A DNA stretch of 64,000 nt from an uncultured Prevotellaceae bacterium (lineage in GTDB: Bacteria > Bacteroidota > Bacteroidia > Bacteroidales > Bacteroidaceae), in NCBI GenBank assembly GCA_902789415.1, contig CADAOD010000009.1:1-64000 (forward strand), written 5' to 3'. The first letter of the stretch is position 1. Each line of letters opens with the position of its first letter. A program made the position numbers and the translations under genes. Of the stretch, positions 17,097-25,573 are shown piece by piece. Below the pieces are notes generated by a model, which saw only the letters and a program-made list of their open reading frames with translations, was not told the origin of the DNA and did no database searches.

Positions 17097-17102
17097 ATGC
17101 TA

Positions 17103-18761
17103 TTAGTTATTCTTATATAGGTAGCGTTTGATACTCTTCTTTGGTGTCTTGGCGAACTCTTCGTCGTGCAGTTCGATAGCCGAGATGCGGCTGTAAGCAG
17201 GCAGCATGTTGTTAAGCTCCTGACGGTTCTGCTCCATGATGTGTTCTAACTCCTCCTGACTGAAGCTTACCACCTCGTCCTGGTCAGGGTGAACCAAAGC
17301 CACCAGTTTCTCACCACGCTGTATCACGATGCTCTCCGATACCATTGCCATCGTGTTCAGCTTGTCTTCAATCTCTTCTGGATATACGTTCTGTCCGTTG
17401 GCACCCAGCAGCATGTTTTTGGAACGGCCGCGTATAAAGATATGACCACTGGGCAGCATGGTGCCTAAGTCGCCTGTGTGGTACCAACCCTCTTCGTCGA
17501 TAGCCTCGTGTGTGGCCTCTTCGTTCAGGTAATAACCTAACATCATGTTGGTACCCTTGGTTACAATCTCGCCAGCCACGTTCTCTGGGTCGGGGCTCAG
17601 AATCTTTACCTCCATACGGTCTACAGGCTGTCCAACCGAACCGCCGATAAAGTCGTGATAGTCAGAGAACGAAATGAGTGGGGCGCACTCGGTGGTGCCA
17701 TAACCCACTGTGAGTGGGAAACCGATAGAGAGCAGGAACTCCTCAACCTCCTTGGAGAGTGGGGCGCCGCCTACGATAATCTCGTACAGGTTGCCACCAA
17801 AGGCGTTATAAACCTCGTTGCAGATGCGGCTCTTAACCTTCTTGCTAACTACTGGCATGTTAAGCAGCAGTCGCATGCGGTTGTTCTGTATCTTTGGGAA
17901 TACTTTTTTACGGATTATCTTCTCGATAATCAGCGGAACGGTAATGATACATGCTGGCTTTACGGTAGCAAACGCCTCGGCAATAATGGCTGGACTCGGC
18001 AGGCGAGTAAGGAAGAACAGATGGCAACCGTTGCAGAATCCGAACAGGAACTCAACGGCCATTCCATACATGTGTGCCATAGGCAGAATGCTCAGCATAT
18101 TGTCGCCGGCCTTTACGTTGCGACCAAGCACGCGCAAACAAAATTCTACGTTACCCCAAATAGCGCGGTAGGGCAGCATCACGCCTTTCGAAAAGCCCGT
18201 TGTACCGCTGGTATAGTTAATCATCGACAACTCTTCGGCCGTATCCTCATGATAGTTTACATGTTCGGCACGGAATGCTTTGGGGAACTTGCTACCAAAC
18301 ATCATATTAAGATGTTCGCGTGCGTATGTAATCTTCTCAGATCGCGATACGTACAGCGAGAAGTCGGGTAAGTTGATAATAGCCTCCAAAGCAGGCATGG
18401 CTTCAGCGTCGATGGTTTTAACTGCAAAATCGCCGATAAACAGCAGGCGAGAGCCTGAGTGGTTCACAATATTCTGAATCTGCTCGCCGTTAAACTCGTG
18501 CAGAATGGGCACGGCTACGGCTCCATAGGTGAGGGTTGCTAAGAACGCAACAGCCCAATGGGCAGAGTTACGACCGCAAATGGCAATCTTGTCGCCCTTT
18601 ACTACACCGCTGTTTTCGAATAATATGTGGATTTTTTCAATTTTGCGTGCAACGTCGTGATACTGAAGCGTTATACCCTGATAATCTGTGAGGGCATCTT
18701 GATTCCAGTTGTCTACAATCGCTTTTTGTAATAAAGCATTAAAACTGCTAAATTCTTTCAT
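17103..18761 (-). CDS. Long-chain acyl-CoA synthetase, copy 1
   Basis: The 552-residue paralogue of the downstream gene shares the same motifs: YTSGTTGFSKGV, YGTTECAP, HTGDLG, RSKNMLLGANGQNVYPEEIE and the terminal KKSIKRYLY. The start at ATG 18761 is chosen because its N-terminus (MKEFSSFNALLQ) aligns with that of copy 2 and it lies below a consensus promoter; an upstream in-frame extension of 20 codons runs through that promoter. The pair forms one transcription unit. Confidence 0.9.
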   Translation of the reverse strand: MKEFSSFNALLQKAIVDNWNQDALTDYQGITLQYHDVARKIEKIHILFENSGVVKGDKIAICGRNSAHWAVAFLATLTYGAVAVPILHEFNGEQIQNIVNHSGSRLLFIGDFAVKTIDAEAMPALEAIINLPDFSLYVSRSEKITYAREHLNMMFGSKFPKAFRAEHVNYHEDTAEELSMINYTSGTTGFSKGVMLPYRAIWGNVEFCLRVLGRNVKAGDNMLSILPMAHMYGMAVEFLFGFCNGCHLFFLTRLPSPAIIAEAFATVKPACIITVPLIIEKIIRKKVFPKIQNNRMRLLLNMPVVSKKVKSRICNEVYNAFGGNLYEIIVGGAPLSKEVEEFLLSIGFPLTVGYGTTECAPLISFSDYHDFIGGSVGQPVDRMEVKILSPDPENVAGEIVTKGTNMMLGYYLNEEATHEAIDEEGWYHTGDLGTMLPSGHIFIRGRSKNMLLGANGQNVYPEEIEDKLNTMAMVSESIVIQRGEKLVALVHPDQDEVVSFSQEELEHIMEQNRQELNNMLPAYSRISAIELHDEEFAKTPKKSIKRYLYKNN

Positions 18762-18790
18762 TAAAACTGCACAATTTTTGAAATTTTGTG

Positions 18791-18822
18791 CAAAGGTAAG
18801 CCTTTTTTTGCACACTACCAAA
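18791..18822 (-). promoter_or_regulatory. Bacteroidetes promoter of the acyl-CoA synthetase pair
   Basis: Minus strand TTTG (18822-18819), 20 bp, TACCTTTG (18798-18791), 29 bp before ATG 18761. Confidence 0.7.
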
Positions 18823-18848
18823 TGTTTTTGTGCAATTTTTAAAAAAAA

Positions 18849-20096
18849 TTACTCGTATCTCATGGATTTCGCAGGATGAATGTGCGAAATCAGGTAACTG
18901 GGTGCTATCAGAACAAACACACAGATAAGTAAGGTGGCTACATTGATGAGTGCTATCAAAGGCAGATTCAGTTCCATGGGTGCCTCGCTCACATAATAGG
19001 TTTGTGGGTCGAGGGTAATAAAGCCTGTGTACTGTTGGAGCAGTACGATGCCGACACCTACGATGTTACCCCAGAATAAACCCTGACCGATGATGAATAC
19101 CGAGAACCACAGAAACGTGTGGCGAACGGTATTGTTACGGGCGCCTAAAGCCTTCAGGATACCAATCATCTGCGTGCGCTCCAGGATGATAATCAGCAAA
19201 CCGCTAATCATGGTAAAGCCTGCCACACAAACCATCAGCGCCAGGATAATCCATACGTTGATATCAAGCAGCTCCAGCCACGAGAATACCTGGGGGTATA
19301 ACTCGTAAATGGTCTCTGTTGTGAGCGCGTTACCCTCCTCGTCGCTGGTGCGATTAATATGGTCGATAAACTGGTCGGCTGTTTCGTTCACCTTCTCAAA
19401 GTCCTTCACCAAAACCTCAATACCAGTAACCTGGTTATCGGTCCAGCCGTTCAGCTTGTTGGCGGTATGCAGGTCGGTAAAACACAGCGTCTCGTCGAAG
19501 CGCGTCATGTTGGTTTGGTAGATGCCGCTGATGGTGAACTTACGAGTGCGCACATCCTGGTTGTCGATGAAATAGCCAAACACCTTGTCGCCAACCTTTA
19601 GTCGCATTTTGTCGGCTATCATCTTTGAAATCAGTAGCTTATACTTGCTTGTTTTATCACTGAATGAAGTGATGCTACCTGCTGTCAGATGTTGGCTTAA
19701 GAAGGTGGTATCGTATTCTTCGGCGATACCTTTGATGGCGATACCCAAGAAATCCTCGTCGGTTTTCAGGATACCTTGCGTCATGCTAAAACGTTCGGCT
19801 TTGGCCACACCAGGCAACTTGTTCACCACCTTCATCAGGCTGTCGCTTGCGCTGATGGGGTGTGGATCAGAGCCGCTGTAGTTCATAATGTTGTGTACCT
19901 GGATATGGCTGCCAAAGCCCACCACCTTGTCGCGGATGGTGTGTTTAAAACCAAGTACCACGCTTACCGTTACTATCATCACAGCCAGTCCGATAGCCAC
20001 GCCGATGGTGGCTATACGAATAGCTGGGCGACTCACTTTTCGTTTGTCGCCCTGGTCGCTATATATTCTTTTGGCTATGTATAACGGTAGGTTCAT
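18849..20096 (-). CDS. LolC/LolE-type ABC transporter permease (FtsX family)
   Basis: This 415-residue permease has the MacB/LolC arrangement: one N-terminal membrane span (IATIGVAIGLAVMIVTVSVVL, residues 28-48), a large periplasmic domain of about 220 residues, then three C-terminal spans (about 270-400) ending at a conserved HPAKSMR. It likely extracts lipoproteins from the inner membrane or acts in a related efflux step; no ATPase gene is adjacent. Its ATG overlaps the aminotransferase stop by four bases. Confidence 0.83.
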   Translation of the reverse strand: MNLPLYIAKRIYSDQGDKRKVSRPAIRIATIGVAIGLAVMIVTVSVVLGFKHTIRDKVVGFGSHIQVHNIMNYSGSDPHPISASDSLMKVVNKLPGVAKAERFSMTQGILKTDEDFLGIAIKGIAEEYDTTFLSQHLTAGSITSFSDKTSKYKLLISKMIADKMRLKVGDKVFGYFIDNQDVRTRKFTISGIYQTNMTRFDETLCFTDLHTANKLNGWTDNQVTGIEVLVKDFEKVNETADQFIDHINRTSDEEGNALTTETIYELYPQVFSWLELLDINVWIILALMVCVAGFTMISGLLIIILERTQMIGILKALGARNNTVRHTFLWFSVFIIGQGLFWGNIVGVGIVLLQQYTGFITLDPQTYYVSEAPMELNLPLIALINVATLLICVFVLIAPSYLISHIHPAKSMRYE

Positions 20097-21298
20097 TCTT
20101 CGTCTACTCGTCCAGGATAAGCTTCGAGCGCTTTGCGCAGTACGATGAGTGCGCGCTCAAGGTCTTCTTTCTTTAATACGTAAGCTATACGAACCTGATT
20201 GATGCCAGCACCTGGGGTGGTGTAGAATCCTGCAGCTGGTGCCATCATTACCGTTTCGCCCTCGTACTCAAAATCCGACAAGCACCAACGGCAGAACTTC
20301 TCGGCATCATCTACAGGCAGCTTGGCTACGGTGTAGAAAGCGCCCATAGGGATGGGCGAGTAAACGCCAGGAATGCGGTTCAGTCCGTCGATCAGGCACT
20401 TACGGCGCTCAACGTACTCGTCGTACACGTCGCGATAGTATTCCTCTGGGGCATCCAGCGAAGCTTCGGCTACTATCTGTCCAATCAATGGGGGTGAGAG
20501 TCGAGCCTGACAGAACTTCATCACGGCCTTACGTACCTCGGCGTTCTTGGTAATCAGGGCGCCAATACGGATACCACACTCAGAGTAACGCTTAGATACT
20601 GAGTCGATCAGGATTACATTCTGCTCGATACCCTCCAGGTGGCAGGCCGAGATATATGGTGAGCCTGTGTAGATGTACTCGCGATACACCTCGTCGGAAA
20701 AGAGATACAGGTCGTATTTCTTTACCAGGTCGCGAATCTGGTTCATTTCGCGGCGTGTATATAGGTAACCCGTTGGGTTGTTGGGGTTACATATCATAAT
20801 AGCGCGTGTACGCTCGTTAATCAGCTCCTCGAATTTCTCTACCTTAGGGAGCGAGAAACCCTCCTCGATGGTAGTGGCGATAGTGCGGATTTTGGCTCCT
20901 GCCGAAATGGCAAAGGCCATATAGTTGGCGTAAGCAGGCTCTGGCACGATAATCTCATCGCCAGGGTTCAGACAGCTCAGGAATGCAAACAGCACAGCCT
21001 CGCTACCGCCGCTGGTAATGATAATGTCGTCGGCTGTTACGTTAATGTTGTACTTAGCATAATAGTTTACCAACTTTTCGCGATAGCTCTGGTAGCCCTG
21101 CGAGGGTGAATACTCCAGGATACTACGATCTATCTGTTTCAGCGCATCGAGTCCTACTTGCGGTGTTGGCAGGTCAGGCTGTCCGATGTTCAGATGGTAC
21201 ACCTTGGTACCTCTCTTCTTGGCGGCTACAGCGAGAGGAGCGAGTTTCCTGATAGGCGACTCGGGCATCTCAAGTCCGCGAACTGATATCTCTGGCAT
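20093..21298 (-). CDS. PLP-dependent aminotransferase, class I/II
   Basis: This fold-type I aminotransferase (401 residues) is of the aspartate/aromatic aminotransferase group. It shows NIGQPDLPTP near the N-terminus, the PLP phosphate-binding SGGSEA, the conserved Asn and Pro in NPNNPTG, Asp in FSDEVYREY and the Schiff-base Lys in DSVSKRYSECGIR. The substrate cannot be set from motifs; aspartate- or alanine-type transamination is likely. It is the first gene of a unit with the LolCE-like permease, from which it overlaps by ATGA. Confidence 0.88.
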   Translation of the reverse strand: MPEISVRGLEMPESPIRKLAPLAVAAKKRGTKVYHLNIGQPDLPTPQVGLDALKQIDRSILEYSPSQGYQSYREKLVNYYAKYNINVTADDIIITSGGSEAVLFAFLSCLNPGDEIIVPEPAYANYMAFAISAGAKIRTIATTIEEGFSLPKVEKFEELINERTRAIMICNPNNPTGYLYTRREMNQIRDLVKKYDLYLFSDEVYREYIYTGSPYISACHLEGIEQNVILIDSVSKRYSECGIRIGALITKNAEVRKAVMKFCQARLSPPLIGQIVAEASLDAPEEYYRDVYDEYVERRKCLIDGLNRIPGVYSPIPMGAFYTVAKLPVDDAEKFCRWCLSDFEYEGETVMMAPAAGFYTTPGAGINQVRIAYVLKKEDLERALIVLRKALEAYPGRVDEE

Positions 21299-21413
21299 CT
21301 TTTTCTATGTTTACTATTTTACTTTTTTGCGCTGCAAAGGTACTAAAATATTTTTAAAACATGCTTTTTTTCGATTTATTTGTTTACTTTTGCAGCAAAA
21401 TTGTGAGTTAGCG

Positions 21414-22703
21414 ATGAATTTCGAGGAATTATTAGAAACGCGTGACGTTAGAAAAACCACGAAAGTCCGTCTTCCCTACGGTTACTTCTACAAGCGGTTA
21501 ATCGATGGAAAGTACTCAAACTTCGTGGAGTTCCACGACGAGGTGGCCGATCATGTCGCCTTTAGCAATTGTGTGCGTACCGAGGCCGCCGATATGGATA
21601 AGGTAAAGAATAAGCACCAGTTGCACTTTGTGCCCAACGAGGGCGATGGTGGTGTTTATGCCATAGCGGTAGAGGTGGGTAACTTTGTAACTTTCGAGCA
21701 ATTGCTGAACGAGAATCCTGCCGTTGTGGCGCGCGAGGACTTCGACAGCAATACGTTACACGATCTGGTAGAACTCACTCAGCAGCTTAACGATCAGGGT
21801 GTGTATCACGTATGTTTTGCCCCCTGTAATGTGTTGGCCCGTAAAAACGATGCTACCGTGCGCTTGCTTTGTCATGGTTCGTTCTATGCCAAGTTAGACC
21901 AGGAGGTACTATACGACGGACTTGAGGATTACGTAGCGCCCGAGGTGCTGGCAGGTGGCGAGATTGATGCCCGTGCCGATGTGTACTCGATGGCCAAGTT
22001 TGTAGAGTGGCTGTATCAGTCGGCCGGTCTGCCTTTGGAGTGGCGCCCCATTATCCGTAAGGCCACAGCCCAGGAGCCCAACCGTCGCTATCAGAGTGTT
22101 CGCGATTTCTATCAGGCACTCGTTAATCGCAAGCAGTTGCGCCGTAGCGCCCTTGTAGGTTTTGCGGCAGTAGCTATTGCTTTGGCCATTGTGGGCGGCT
22201 ATTTCTATATGTTGCCCCAGCCCGAGGATGTAGAATATGTAAAAGCCGTTGAGGAGCCTATCCCCGACGATTTGCTCGACGAGGATAACCTGCTTTATGG
22301 TCTTGGTGCCGATGCCGATTCGGCTACCATTGCCAATGTGGTGGCCAAGCAGATGCGCATGAAGGATTCGCTCTCGGTAGATGAGAAAGAGATGAAGGAG
22401 TATCAGGCCAAGGCCGAACAGATATTCCGCAAACAGTTTACCAAGGAGGCCGATCGCATCCTCTCAAAGGTGTATAACAACAAGCAGATGAACCTCTCGG
22501 AAAAGGATTTTATGGCGCGCAGCCGTAGCATGACCGAGGAGTTGGCCAAGGCCGAACAGGAGCTTGCCAAGCACAGCAACCTTGGTAACGAGCGCTCGCA
22601 GCGCATAGCCAGTGAGATTATCGACCAGCTTACCACCAAGAAAATGGAGGCGCTGGACAAAGATTATATGGGAATTAAAAAGAATAAAACAGAAAACAAA
22701 TGA
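21414..22703 (+). CDS. Membrane-anchored protein pseudokinase
   Basis: The 429-residue protein has a protein-kinase-like region (about 15-240), one span (about 247-269) and a charged coiled-coil extracytoplasmic tail. The C-lobe aligns well with Ser/Thr kinases: APE at 175-177, then RADVYSMAKF, and a final Arg-rich helix. Catalytic residues are lost. HRDxKPxN is H132-V-C-F-A-P-C-N139 (Asp to Cys134, Lys to Ala136) and DFG is C153-H-G155. No Gly-rich loop is visible. It is thus a pseudokinase, likely a binding scaffold. The ATG at 21414 follows TACTTTTG (21385-21392). The next gene overlaps by four bases. Confidence 0.8.
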   Translation: MNFEELLETRDVRKTTKVRLPYGYFYKRLIDGKYSNFVEFHDEVADHVAFSNCVRTEAADMDKVKNKHQLHFVPNEGDGGVYAIAVEVGNFVTFEQLLNENPAVVAREDFDSNTLHDLVELTQQLNDQGVYHVCFAPCNVLARKNDATVRLLCHGSFYAKLDQEVLYDGLEDYVAPEVLAGGEIDARADVYSMAKFVEWLYQSAGLPLEWRPIIRKATAQEPNRRYQSVRDFYQALVNRKQLRRSALVGFAAVAIALAIVGGYFYMLPQPEDVEYVKAVEEPIPDDLLDEDNLLYGLGADADSATIANVVAKQMRMKDSLSVDEKEMKEYQAKAEQIFRKQFTKEADRILSKVYNNKQMNLSEKDFMARSRSMTEELAKAEQELAKHSNLGNERSQRIASEIIDQLTTKKMEALDKDYMGIKKNKTENK

Positions 22704-23176
22704 GAAGTAGAACAGCAATGTGGTTTGAATGCAAGATTCGTTACGAGAAGGTAACCGAAGATGGCTTGCAGAAGAAAGTAAACGAAAATTATGTAGTCGA
22801 CGCCCTGAGTTTTAGCGAGGCCGAGACCCGCATCACCGAAGAGATGTCGTCGTATATCAGCGGCGAGTTCGAGGTGGCCGATATTAAGAAAGCAGCATAT
22901 AAAGAGGTGTTCTTTACCGACGATAACATCGCCGACAAGTGGTACAAGGCTAAGCTCCAGTTCATCACGATTGATGAGAAGACTGAGAAGGAGAAGCGCT
23001 CAACCGTTAACTATCTGGTTCAGGCTGGTTCGATGAACGGTGCCATGAAGAATATCGATGAGGTGATGGGTGGCACCATGATCGACTATGTAGTTTCGTC
23101 GGTAGCCGAGACAACGTTGATGGACGTTTACGAGTACGGCAAAAAGAACGATAAGCCCGAATACGAGCAGCAGTAA
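22700..23176 (+). CDS. DUF4494 family protein
   Basis: This 158-residue soluble protein matches the DUF4494 family seen throughout Bacteroidales, with WFECKIRYEK at the start and two similar alpha/beta halves (about 8-80 and 82-150), each with an FxDDNxADKWY- or LVQAGSMNGA-like segment. Its function is unknown. It overlaps the pseudokinase gene by four bases (ATGA) and is followed 17 bp later by yggS, so all three are probably cotranscribed. Coupling to the pseudokinase suggests a functional link. Confidence 0.8.
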   Translation: MRSRTAMWFECKIRYEKVTEDGLQKKVNENYVVDALSFSEAETRITEEMSSYISGEFEVADIKKAAYKEVFFTDDNIADKWYKAKLQFITIDEKTEKEKRSTVNYLVQAGSMNGAMKNIDEVMGGTMIDYVVSSVAETTLMDVYEYGKKNDKPEYEQQ

Positions 23177-23193
23177 GAAACGCAAACGATACG

Positions 23194-23871
23194 ATGATGG
23201 ATTACGACGTTAAATCCCATCTGCACGAGGTGTTCGATACATTGCCACAAGGTGTTCGCCTTGTGGCTATCTCTAAATATCACCCTAACGAGTATATCGA
23301 AGCTGCCTACGAGGAGGGGCAGCGTGTGTTTGGCGAGAGTCACGAGCAGGAGCTGCGCCAGAAGCACCAGACGCTGCCTCAGGATATCGAATGGCACTTT
23401 ATCGGCCATTTGCAGACCAACAAGGTAAAGTACATTGCACCTTATGTAACAATGATCGAGGCTGTTGACTCGCTCAAGCTGTTGCGCGAGATTAACAAGC
23501 AGGCCGAAAAGTGTGGTCGCCGTATCAAGGTGCTGCTCGAACTACATATTGCCGAGGAGGCTACTAAGTATGGTCTTTCGCTCGATGCCTGTCGCGAACT
23601 GTTGGCAGCTGGCGAGTGGCGCGAGATGCAGCATGTGCAGATTTGTGGTTTGATGATGATGGCTTCGTTTGTGGATGACGAAGCGCAGATTCGCCAGGAG
23701 ATGCAGACCGCCCGCGATTTCTTCGACGAGGTAAAGGCTCAGTATTTTGCCGACGATGATGCGTTTTGTGAGCGTTCGTGGGGTATGAGCGATGATTATC
23801 CCATCGCCCTGCAGACTGGCTCAACCATGATACGTGTGGGCACTAAGATTTTTGGTCCCCGCGTTTATTAA
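23194..23871 (+). CDS. yggS: YggS-type PLP homeostasis protein
   Basis: This 225-residue PLP-binding barrel of alanine-racemase fold maintains pyridoxal phosphate balance. The cofactor lysine is Lys28 in VAISKYHP; further family marks are GESHEQEL, WHFIGHLQTNK and the terminal GTKIFGPR. Two ATG codons (23194 and 23197) are possible. It has no predicted catalytic activity beyond PLP binding. The 3' end overlaps the convergent flavodoxin/ferredoxin gene by 29 bp. Confidence 0.9.
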   Translation: MMDYDVKSHLHEVFDTLPQGVRLVAISKYHPNEYIEAAYEEGQRVFGESHEQELRQKHQTLPQDIEWHFIGHLQTNKVKYIAPYVTMIEAVDSLKLLREINKQAEKCGRRIKVLLELHIAEEATKYGLSLDACRELLAAGEWREMQHVQICGLMMMASFVDDEAQIRQEMQTARDFFDEVKAQYFADDDAFCERSWGMSDDYPIALQTGSTMIRVGTKIFGPRVY

Positions 23872-24667
23872 AGTAGTACTGATCGCGCTTACGTGTAATC
23901 TTGCCAAAGTTGATGGCATGCACGGGGCAATAATGATAACAGGCTAAACAAGAGGTACACCGTCCGTTGTGAATCCACTCGGGCGGTGTTCCTTGTATAT
24001 TATCCACAGGGCATACCTTTTTGCACTTGCCACATTTTATGCACACATCCTCATTAACCGTAAACTTCTTGTCGGTAATCATCCTGGCGTTAAAGTAAGC
24101 ACCAATCACGTACGAGTAGAGGCGGGGAGTGGCGCCTTTCACCAACTCTTCAACACCCGTCTCGCGCCCGCGTATTACATTTATAATATGTGGCAGCATC
24201 TGGCGTACCTTGTTAATCTTGGCGTGCTCTTTCTCTTCGGTGTCTGTGTACATAAACGGCAGGCACACGTAGCTTTCGGGCATCACAACGGCAAACTGCG
24301 TGGTGGCCTGCAAGCCGATAGCTGCCAAATCCTTGTTCAGTATCGTCATAGCCTCGCCCATATTATCGCCGCAGGTGGTTAGTGCCCAACAGTAACAGTT
24401 GACAGTTCTTGCCTTGCAAGCCAGCGGAGCTGGAGCGGACAATTGATAATTGATAATTAATTTTTTGATAAACTCGCGTACGATTCTGGGTGGTTGCCAG
24501 CCATGGGTGGGGAAGCAGAAGCCGATGGTTTCATTCTGCTTTAACTCAAACTGGTTCTGTCCCTTACGTATCAAGTCGGGGATGTAGAATAACTCTTCAC
24601 CGATGGCCTCGCTAATCTGCTTGGCCACCCATTTGGTGTTTCCTGTGCCTGTAAAATAGAATATCAT
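23843..24667 (-). CDS. EFR1-type flavodoxin/ferredoxin fusion protein
   Basis: The 274-residue protein fuses an N-terminal flavodoxin-like domain (FMN loop FTGTGNTKWVA, residues 5-15) with two C-terminal 4Fe-4S clusters (CIKCGKCKKVCP and CTSCLACYHYCP). It likely moves electrons to an unknown partner. Between about residues 73 and 93 it contains a stretch encoded by the heptamer repeat (IINYQLS), an Ala/Pro segment and TVNC, not expected in the family and probably a repeat insertion that stayed in frame. The start is MIFYFTGTGN at 24667. Confidence 0.85.
   Translation of the reverse strand: MIFYFTGTGNTKWVAKQISEAIGEELFYIPDLIRKGQNQFELKQNETIGFCFPTHGWQPPRIVREFIKKLIINYQLSAPAPLACKARTVNCYCWALTTCGDNMGEAMTILNKDLAAIGLQATTQFAVVMPESYVCLPFMYTDTEEKEHAKINKVRQMLPHIINVIRGRETGVEELVKGATPRLYSYVIGAYFNARMITDKKFTVNEDVCIKCGKCKKVCPVDNIQGTPPEWIHNGRCTSCLACYHYCPVHAINFGKITRKRDQYYFNKRGDQKS
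24394..24461. repeat. In-frame heptamer repeat within the EFR1 gene
   Basis: AATTGAT, AATTGAT, AATTAAT (24441-24461) and ACAGTTG, ACAGTTC (about 24394-24407) flank a GC-richer stretch. On the coding strand this reads NYQLS, an Ala/Pro stretch, then TVN, with no stop. Confidence 0.75.
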
Positions 24668-24814
24668 GCTGCAAAAGTACATTATTTTATTGAGATAACC
24701 TAAAAATACGGCAATTTTAGTTTTATTAACGTTCGCCGATGCAAGATTTGGTATTGTGGCACATTTATTGTGTGTAAAATCAAAACAATAATAACAAAAA
24801 CAATAAGTAAAAAA

Positions 24815-25426
24815 ATGAAAGCATTAAAAATTTTCTCTGTAGCATGCTGCATGGCAGCTGTTGGTTTAACATCGTGTATTGGTGATGATAATAATAACAG
24901 TTCAACAGGGCTTACTCCCAGTCAGATTGCTACCTGTCTGAATGCTGTTCGTGGTTCGCATTCTGGTAAGATGTATTACTACGCTCCAACCACTAAGAAT
25001 GTGAATAATACCGATTCGGCCGAGGTTAGCTGGACTATCACTACCGATAGCACCATGACTATCCACGATTTCCCCGCCCGTGCGCTGGCTCAGAATATCG
25101 ATAGCGTAAGCAATGCAGGTAAGGAGTTGCGTGCCGCTCTTCAGGCCGCTCCCGATCAGGATATCGAGTGCTACATTGGCTTTATCAAGAATTCGCCTAT
25201 CTACTGGCTCATTAACCCTAAGGCTCCCAGCTATACTGTTAAGACCAGCGATGGCGAGCATAAAATTCAGGTAGCCTTCTATGCCAACAATACCTATTCG
25301 AGTGGTGTTTATAATACCAGCACTAAGGAGTTCTCGATGGAGATTGTAGAGGGTGCCATTTATATGGACGGCAATCGTACCTCTTATCTTACCACAGATA
25401 CACCTATTGTATTTATTAAGAAGTAA
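24815..25426 (+). CDS. DUF4840-like lipoprotein
   Basis: The 203-residue lipoprotein has signal MKALKIFSVACCMAAVGLTSC (acylated Cys21) and a Gly/Asp/Asn linker typical of surface export in Bacteroidetes. The beta-rich mature domain resembles DUF4840. The ATG at 24815 is chosen because it gives the lipoprotein signal; the frame is open upstream. It is monocistronic, followed by a heptamer repeat. Function unknown. Confidence 0.75.
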   Translation: MKALKIFSVACCMAAVGLTSCIGDDNNNSSTGLTPSQIATCLNAVRGSHSGKMYYYAPTTKNVNNTDSAEVSWTITTDSTMTIHDFPARALAQNIDSVSNAGKELRAALQAAPDQDIECYIGFIKNSPIYWLINPKAPSYTVKTSDGEHKIQVAFYANNTYSSGVYNTSTKEFSMEIVEGAIYMDGNRTSYLTTDTPIVFIKK

Positions 25427-25459
25427 GAATTTAGAGGTTAGAATTTAGAATTCAGAGGT
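25427..25459. repeat. Heptamer repeat, intergenic
   Basis: GAATTTA, GAGGTTA, GAATTTA, GAATTCA, GAGG: four and a half 7-bp units just after the lipoprotein stop codon. Confidence 0.7.
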
Positions 25460-25507
25460 GGGAAATTTCTTCTCACCTCTTGTTTTTGTAAAAAATCTCG
25501 CAAAAAG

Positions 25508-25539
25508 TTTGGTGATATAATTTTTTTTTTGTATCTTTG
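25508..25539 (+). promoter_or_regulatory. Bacteroidetes promoter of the sensor pair
   Basis: TTTG (25508-25511), 20 bp, TATCTTTG (25532-25539), 34 bp before ATG 25574. Confidence 0.7.
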
Positions 25540-25573
25540 CCCCCAAACAATCAGTCTGCCAATTTTTGGAACA

